DNA of 64,000 nucleotides from Streptomyces spiramyceticus (GTDB taxonomy: Bacteria > Actinomycetota > Actinomycetes > Streptomycetales > Streptomycetaceae). Numbering within the stretch: the first letter of the stretch is position 1; every line of letters starts with the position of its first letter. The stretch is from contig NZ_JARBAX010000002.1 in the NCBI RefSeq assembly GCF_028807635.1, forward strand, positions 62,001 through 126,000. The letters are read 5' to 3'. This document shows, one piece after another, positions 59,900-64,000 of the stretch. Made by a program: the position numbers and the translations under genes. The notes beneath the pieces were generated by a model. That model was not told the DNA's origin. It saw nothing but the letters and a program-made list of their open reading frames with translations, and ran no database searches.

Positions 59900-61039
59900 A
59901 TGCCCGACCAGCGCGATCCCGCCCCTTACGACGCCCTGCTGCTGCTCTCCTTCGGCGGCCCCGAAGGCCCCGACGACGTGGTCCCGTTCCTGGAGAACGT
60001 CACCCGCGGCCGGGGCATCCCCAAGGAGAGGCTCAAGGAGGTGGGGCAGCACTACTTCCTGTTCGGCGGAGTCAGCCCCATCAACGAGCAGAACCGGGCG
60101 CTGCTCGACGCCCTGCGCAAGGACTTCGCCGAGCAGGGCATGGGCGGTCCGGGCGGCCTGCCGGTCTACTGGGGCAACCGCAACTGGGCGCCCTACCTGA
60201 CCGACACCCTGCGCGAGATGGCCGCCGACGGCCGACGCCGCATCGCCGTACTCGCCACGAGCGCGTACGCCTCGTACTCGGGCTGCCGCCAGTACCGCGA
60301 GAACCTCGCCGACGCCCTCGCGGCCCTGGAGGCCGAGGGGATCGAGCCGCCGCGCGTCGACAAGCTGCGGCACTACTTCAACCACCCGGGCTTCGTACGA
60401 CCGATGGTCGACGGCGTCCTGAAGTCCCTGGCGGGTCTGGATCCGGACGTACGGGCGGGCGCCCACCTCGCCTTCACGACCCACTCCATCCCGACCGCCG
60501 CGGCAGACACGTCCGGCCCGGTGGACGAGCACGGCGACGGCGGTGCGTACGTCGCACAGCATCTGGACGTCGCCCGGCTGATCGCCGAGACCGTCCGCGA
60601 AGAGACGGGCGTCGAGCACCCCTGGCAGCTCGTCTACCAGTCGCGCAGCGGCGCCCCGCACATCCCGTGGCTGGAGCCGGACATCTGCGACCACTTGGAG
60701 GCGCTGCACGGCGCGGGAGCGCCCGCCGTCGTCATGGTCCCGATCGGCTTCGTCTCGGACCACATGGAGGTCCTGTACGACCTCGACACCGAGGCCACCG
60801 CCAAGGCCGCCGAACTCGGCCTGCCGGTCGCCCGCTCCGCAACGGTCGGGGCGGACCCGCGGTTCGCCGCGGCCGTGCGCGAGCTGCTGCTCGAACGGGC
60901 GGCCACCGAGCGGGGGCGCGCGGTGGAGCGCTGTGCGCTGGGCGCACTCGGCCCTTCGCACGACCTCTGCCCGGTCGGGTGCTGCCCCGCCAGGTCGCCC
61001 AAGCCCGCTGCGGCGGGTGCCGACAGCCCGTACGCCTAG
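59900..61039 (+). CDS. hemH: Ferrochelatase (379 aa)
   Basis: The enzyme inserts ferrous iron into (copro)porphyrin in haem synthesis; actinobacterial types use coproporphyrin III. Active-site blocks are [28 protein letters not shown] (about residues 8-35), the His in [10 protein letters not shown] region and [12 protein letters not shown] (about residue 195), and the Glu in [13 protein letters not shown]. The C-terminus holds cysteines in ERCALG and DLCPVGCCP, fitting a [2Fe-2S] cluster as known for actinobacterial ferrochelatases. ATG 59900 has AGGATCGGAG upstream. The inositol monophosphatase gene starts 48 bases after it and may be co-transcribed. It is divergent from the MFS gene with 59 bases between. 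Confidence 0.95.
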   Translation: MPDQRDPAPYDALLLLSFGGPEGPDDVVPFLENVTRGRGIPKERLKEVGQHYFLFGGVSPINEQNRALLDALRKDFAEQGMGGPGGLPVYWGNRNWAPYLTDTLREMAADGRRRIAVLATSAYASYSGCRQYRENLADALAALEAEGIEPPRVDKLRHYFNHPGFVRPMVDGVLKSLAGLDPDVRAGAHLAFTTHSIPTAAADTSGPVDEHGDGGAYVAQHLDVARLIAETVREETGVEHPWQLVYQSRSGAPHIPWLEPDICDHLEALHGAGAPAVVMVPIGFVSDHMEVLYDLDTEATAKAAELGLPVARSATVGADPRFAAAVRELLLERAATERGRAVERCALGALGPSHDLCPVGCCPARSPKPAAAGADSPYA

Positions 61040-61087
61040 TTGTCTCATTCGGTACGCATCCGTACGTCCGTACGCACAAGGAGAGCT

Positions 61088-61888
61088 GTGACCGACACCC
61101 TCAAGTCCGAGCTGCTCGAACTGGCCCTGGAAGCCGCCCGCCGCGCCGGCGAACTGCTGCGGGACGGCCGCCCCGCCGACCTGGGCGTCGCCGCCACCAA
61201 GTCCAGCCCCATCGACGTCGTCACCGAGATGGACATCGCCGCCGAGAAGCTGATCACCGGCTTCCTCGCCGAACACCGCCCCGACGACGGAGTCCTGGGC
61301 GAGGAGGGCGCCAGCACCGAGGGCACGAGTGGGGTCCGCTGGGTGATCGACCCGCTCGACGGCACCGTGAACTACTTGTACGGGCTCCCCACCTGGGCCG
61401 TGTCCATCGCGGCGGAACAAGGCGGCGAGACGGTCGTCGGCGTCGTGGCGGCCCCGATGCGCCGCGAGACGTACCAGGCGGTCCTGGGCGGCGGCGCGTA
61501 CGCCAACGGCAGCCGGCTGCACCACCGCGCGGCCCCGCCGCTGGACCAGGCCCTGGTCTCGACCGGCTTCAACTACGTCGCCACCGTGCGCACTCACCAG
61601 GCGGACGTCGCCCAGCGCCTCATCCCGAGGCTCCGTGACATCCGGCGCAGCGGCTCGGCGGCCATCGACCTGTGCGACGTCGCCGCAGGCCGTCTGGACG
61701 GCTACTACGAGCGCGGACTGAGCCCCTGGGATCTGGCGGCGGGGGACCTGATCGCGCGGGAGGCGGGCGCGGTGACGGGTGGGCGGCCCGGGCAGCCCGC
61801 GTCGGGCGAGCTGACGATCGCGGCGTCGCCGGGGGTCTTCGAGCCGCTCCAGGCCCTGCTGGAGGACTTCGGCGCCTGGCACGACTAG
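61088..61888 (+). CDS. Inositol monophosphatase family protein (266 aa)
   Basis: A Mg-dependent phosphatase that acts on inositol-1-phosphate or related substrates. Metal-binding motifs are visible: EEGAS after GVLG (about residue 78), IDPLDGTVNYLYGLP (about 97-110; WVIDPLDGT is motif A) and, near the end, GLSPWDLAAGDLIAREAGA (motif B). The length is normal. GTG 61088 has AAGGAGAG 3-4 bases upstream, a little close; the longer frame to 61040 has no similarity. In actinobacteria such enzymes supply inositol for mycothiol and phospholipids. It follows hemH and ends at a terminator shared with the small ORF. Confidence 0.92.
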   Translation: MTDTLKSELLELALEAARRAGELLRDGRPADLGVAATKSSPIDVVTEMDIAAEKLITGFLAEHRPDDGVLGEEGASTEGTSGVRWVIDPLDGTVNYLYGLPTWAVSIAAEQGGETVVGVVAAPMRRETYQAVLGGGAYANGSRLHHRAAPPLDQALVSTGFNYVATVRTHQADVAQRLIPRLRDIRRSGSAAIDLCDVAAGRLDGYYERGLSPWDLAAGDLIAREAGAVTGGRPGQPASGELTIAASPGVFEPLQALLEDFGAWHD

Positions 61889-61945
61889 ACGGGCCGGACC
61901 GGCGGGCAACGGACCGCTACGCACGGGGGACCGGCAGGCACGCGA

Positions 61946-61981
61946 AAGGGCCCCGCACCTTCCCCTCGGTGCCGGGCCCTT
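61946..61981. terminator. Bidirectional terminator after the IMPase gene
   Basis: A 14-position stem with one mismatch (61946-61959 with 61968-61981, loop TTCCCCTC), followed by TCCTT on the plus strand and preceded by a run of A, useful for both convergent genes. Confidence 0.75.
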
Positions 61982-62027
61982 CCTTACGTGTACGTGTACG
62001 TGTGCTCCGTACGGTCGACCGGGCGGG

Positions 62028-62201
62028 TCAGGCGCGCGCGGCGCCCACCTCCACGCCGTGTTCCGCAGCGAGGCGGTGCAGGTCGTCCAGCTCTGCCTGC
62101 TCCACCTCCGCGAGGAAGTCGTCGCCCGTTTCGCGAGCCATCGTGAGGTCGGATTCCGTGGCCTTTATGCGCTGCAGCAGGCCTGCGGTGAAAGCGTCCA
62201 T
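62028..62201 (-). CDS. Small acidic helical protein of unknown function (57 aa)
   Basis: This gene is short but has clear coding character. The protein starts with MDAFTAGLLQRIKATESD, continues with LTMARETGDDFLAEVEQAEL, and ends with HRLAAEHGVEVGAARA. It is predicted as two amphipathic helices, acidic overall. I recall similar 55-60 residue proteins next to cutRS in other Streptomyces, with no known function. The minus-strand upstream sequence GGGGGCGCACCC precedes the ATG with a weak ribosome-binding site. It is convergent with the IMPase gene and divergent from cutR. It may be regulated with the two-component system, but that is only positional. Confidence 0.7.
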   Translation of the reverse strand: MDAFTAGLLQRIKATESDLTMARETGDDFLAEVEQAELDDLHRLAAEHGVEVGAARA

Positions 62202-62529
62202 GGGTGCGCCCCCTCGTCATGGGTCGGTGGCACGGGGGTGTGCCGAGGGTCGGGTGGATCACGCGGACCGTCTGGGTACAGGGGACAGAGCGGGCTGTGG
62301 CGTGCCACATACAGGGCGTGATCGCGGGGTGTGCAGTCGTCCTCCCCACGGGCTGCCTCATGAAAACCTCAACTGGCCCGAGAATCATGGAATTACCCCG
62401 CTGTGCCCGGTCAGGGGCCCGTTCCGGCCCCCTGCCTTACCGCCGGTTTATGGCCGAAAGGGGCAGGATGGCAGCGCACAGTCAATGGGACAGACCTGCC
62501 CTCAGGGGCATCAGCGGAAGGAATGCGAC
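62202..62529. promoter_or_regulatory. Gap upstream of cutR
   Basis: The region divides the small ORF (minus) from cutR (plus). It contains one hairpin, CAGGGGCC/GGCCCCCTG, at about 62413-62433 with a one-base bulge, and a GGAAGGA ribosome-binding site just before cutR. No further gene is seen. Confidence 0.45.
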
Positions 62530-63183
62530 GTGCGCGTACTCGTCGTCGAGGACGAGCAGCTGCTCGCCGATGCGGTGGCCACCGGACTGCGCCGGGAGGC
62601 CATGGCCGTCGACGTCGTGTACGACGGCGCGGCCGCTCTGGAACGTATCGGGGTCAACGACTACGACGTCGTCGTTCTCGACCGTGACCTCCCGCTCGTC
62701 CACGGTGACGACGTCTGCCGCAAGATCGTCGAGCTGGGGATGCCCACCCGCGTCCTGATGCTCACCGCCTCGGGTGACGTCAGCGACCGCGTGGAGGGCC
62801 TGGAGATCGGCGCTGACGACTATCTGCCCAAGCCGTTCGCCTTCAGCGAGCTGACCGCGCGGGTACGTGCCCTCGGGCGCCGTACGACCGTGGCGCTGCC
62901 GCCCGTCCTGGAGCGCTCCGGCATCAAGCTCGACCCGAACCGCCGCGAGGTCTTCCGCGACGGCCAGGAGATCCAGCTGGCGCCGAAGGAGTTCGCGGTG
63001 CTGGAGGTGCTGATGCGCAGCGAGGGCGCCGTCGTGTCGGCCGAGCAGCTGCTCGAAAAGGCCTGGGACGAGAACACCGACCCGTTCACGAACGTCGTGC
63101 GCGTCACGGTCATGACCCTGCGCCGCAAGCTCGGGGAGCCGCCGGTCATCGTCACGGTGCCCGGCTCCGGCTACCGGATCTGA
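62530..63183 (+). CDS. cutR: Response regulator CutR, OmpR/PhoB type (217 aa)
   Basis: The receiver domain (about residues 1-115) has RVLVVEDEQLLADAVATGL, the phospho-Asp in VVVLDRDLPLVHGDD, and DDYLPKPFAFSELTARV. The OmpR-type winged helix is about 130-217 (LDPNRREVFRDGQEIQLAPKEFAVLEVLMRSEGAVVSAEQLLEKAWDE in pieces, ending VPGSGYRI). In Streptomyces CutRS was first described with effects on actinorhodin production and is linked to secretion and envelope control. The start GTG 62530 has GGAAGGA just before it, and the length equals that of S. coelicolor CutR by memory. The kinase gene follows 5 bases after its stop. Confidence 0.95.
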   Translation: MRVLVVEDEQLLADAVATGLRREAMAVDVVYDGAAALERIGVNDYDVVVLDRDLPLVHGDDVCRKIVELGMPTRVLMLTASGDVSDRVEGLEIGADDYLPKPFAFSELTARVRALGRRTTVALPPVLERSGIKLDPNRREVFRDGQEIQLAPKEFAVLEVLMRSEGAVVSAEQLLEKAWDENTDPFTNVVRVTVMTLRRKLGEPPVIVTVPGSGYRI

Positions 63184-63188
63184 CGCCC

Positions 63189-64000
63189 GTGGCCGCGACC
63201 CCGGCGCCGCCCGCGGCGCCACCGAAACCGACCTGGGACCCGAGCGGGCACCGGACCTCGTTCCCCTGGCTGCGTCCGACCATCCGGATACGACTGACGC
63301 TGCTGTACGGCGGCATGTTCCTGATCGCCGGCATCCTGCTGCTCTCGATCATCTACCTGCTGGCCGCCCAGGCCCTCACGGTGGGCAGTGACCTGCCCTT
63401 CAGGATCGTGAGCGGCAAGGTCGAGAGCTCGGTGTGCGACCTGCCGGACCAGGCCACGCCCGAGCAGTTCAACGCGGCCATGAACGCCTGCGTCAACGAC
63501 CAGCGCCAGCACGCGCTCGACCAGCTGCTCAGCCGCTCGCTGCTCGCGCTGCTCGGGCTCAGCGTCATCGCCTTCGCCTTCGGTTACGCCATAGCGGGCC
63601 GCGTCCTGGCGCCGCTCGGCAGGATGACCCGTACGGCCCGCAGGGTGGCCGGTACGGACCTGACCAGGCGGATCGAGCTGGACGGCCCGGACGACGAGCT
63701 CAAGGAGCTCGCGGACACCTTCGACGAGATGCTCGACCGTCTGGAGCGGGCGTTCACGGCCCAGCAGCGGTTCGTGGGCAACGCGTCGCACGAACTGCGC
63801 ACGCCGCTCGCGATCAACCGGACCCTGCTGGAGGTCCACCTCTCCGACCCCGGGGCGCCCCCCGAGCTCCAGCAGCTCGGCAAGACGCTGCTGGCCACCA
63901 ACGAGCGCAGTGAGCAGCTCGTGGAGGGCCTGCTGCTGCTCGCCCGCAGCGAGAACCAGATCGTGGAGCGCAAGCCGGTCGACCTCGCCGAGGTCGCCAC
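63189..64000 (+). CDS. cutS: Sensor histidine kinase CutS, N-terminal part
   Basis: The partner kinase of CutR, cut by the window end (270 residues seen). A Pro/Ala-rich cytoplasmic start leads to TM1 (IRIRLTLLYGGMFLIAGILLLSIIYLL in pieces, about residues 35-60). A short extracytoplasmic loop follows, with VCDLPDQATPEQFNAAMNACVNDQ, then TM2 with LLALLGLSVIAFAFGYAIAGRVL. The HAMP domain (RMTRTARRVAGTDLTRRIEL, then DELKELADTFDEMLDRL) and the His kinase dimerisation box FVGNASHELRTPLAINRTLLEV, with phospho-His in SHELRTP, are present. The ATPase domain lies beyond 64000. The two cysteines in the loop are conserved in CutS and could sense the redox state of the extracytoplasm. GTG 63189 follows the cutR stop. 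Confidence 0.93.
   Translation, partial: MAATPAPPAAPPKPTWDPSGHRTSFPWLRPTIRIRLTLLYGGMFLIAGILLLSIIYLLAAQALTVGSDLPFRIVSGKVESSVCDLPDQATPEQFNAAMNACVNDQRQHALDQLLSRSLLALLGLSVIAFAFGYAIAGRVLAPLGRMTRTARRVAGTDLTRRIELDGPDDELKELADTFDEMLDRLERAFTAQQRFVGNASHELRTPLAINRTLLEVHLSDPGAPPELQQLGKTLLATNERSEQLVEGLLLLARSENQIVERKPVDLAEVA

Noticed and set aside
61985..62004. Short tandem repeat of TACGTG
   Set aside because: Three copies of a hexamer near a terminator, probably chance and without function.

Overview
The window looks like part of a Streptomyces chromosome core. It is very GC-rich with strong third-position GC bias, has many GTG starts and overlapping stop/start pairs, and carries a run of genes typical of the genus: nrdJ, rnhB, hrdB, parE and parC, ptsH, a Pat-type acetyltransferase, sepH, hemH, and cutR/cutS. 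From memory the order matches the S. coelicolor block around SCO5805 to SCO5863; I could not check this. No rRNA, tRNA or CRISPR array was found.

Region 1 (1-1204) holds the end of nrdJ, its terminator, and a 47-codon lysine-rich ORF behind a long imperfect hairpin, closed by a strong terminator. Region 2 (about 1205-6402) looks foreign. It has a translationally coupled trio: a complete tyrosine recombinase, a small Cro/CI-type HTH protein, and a 774-residue protein with nine consecutive zinc ribbons and a decayed recombinase-like C-terminus. A cargo gene of unknown function follows, flanked by a perfect 26-bp direct repeat. A second, imperfect repeat occurs at the integrase start and again ahead of the cargo gene. 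This is the best candidate in the window for an undescribed mobile system.

Region 3 (6.4-16.3 kb) is housekeeping and accessory metabolism: TerD-like protein, arylamine N-acetyltransferase, YdbC-like protein, histidine phosphatase, ADP-ribosylglycohydrolase, DUF4173 membrane protein, a divergent MFS/TetR pair with two palindromic operators, RNase HII and two conserved proteins of unknown function. Region 4 (16.3-26.7 kb) has a RecQ-like helicase with a phosphoribosyltransferase-like C-terminus, divergent from a DUF4192 gene across a near-perfect inverted repeat carrying two DnaA-box-like sequences, then a glycogen-debranching-type protein, an NrtR-like NUDIX regulator, an ABC ATPase fused to a membrane domain, and a FadR-type regulator.

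Region 5 (26.7-41.6 kb) has the principal sigma factor hrdB, a secreted trypsin-like protease, topoisomerase IV genes parE and parC flanking a DUF485/sodium-solute symporter operon, a DcuS/DcuR-type two-component system, a DUF6082 protein and a CobW-type metallochaperone. Region 6 (41.7-64 kb) has two coupled M16 peptidases, an M23 peptidase behind a cyclic di-AMP (ydaO-type) riboswitch, a GntR regulator, ptsH behind a DasR-type operator, the Pat acetyltransferase, a DUF5998-alkaline phosphatase-thymidine kinase run, a VOC protein, a sulfurtransferase, the cell-division protein SepH, an MFS/FAD-oxidase pair, hemH, an inositol monophosphatase, a 57-residue small protein, and the cutR/cutS two-component system, cut by the window end.
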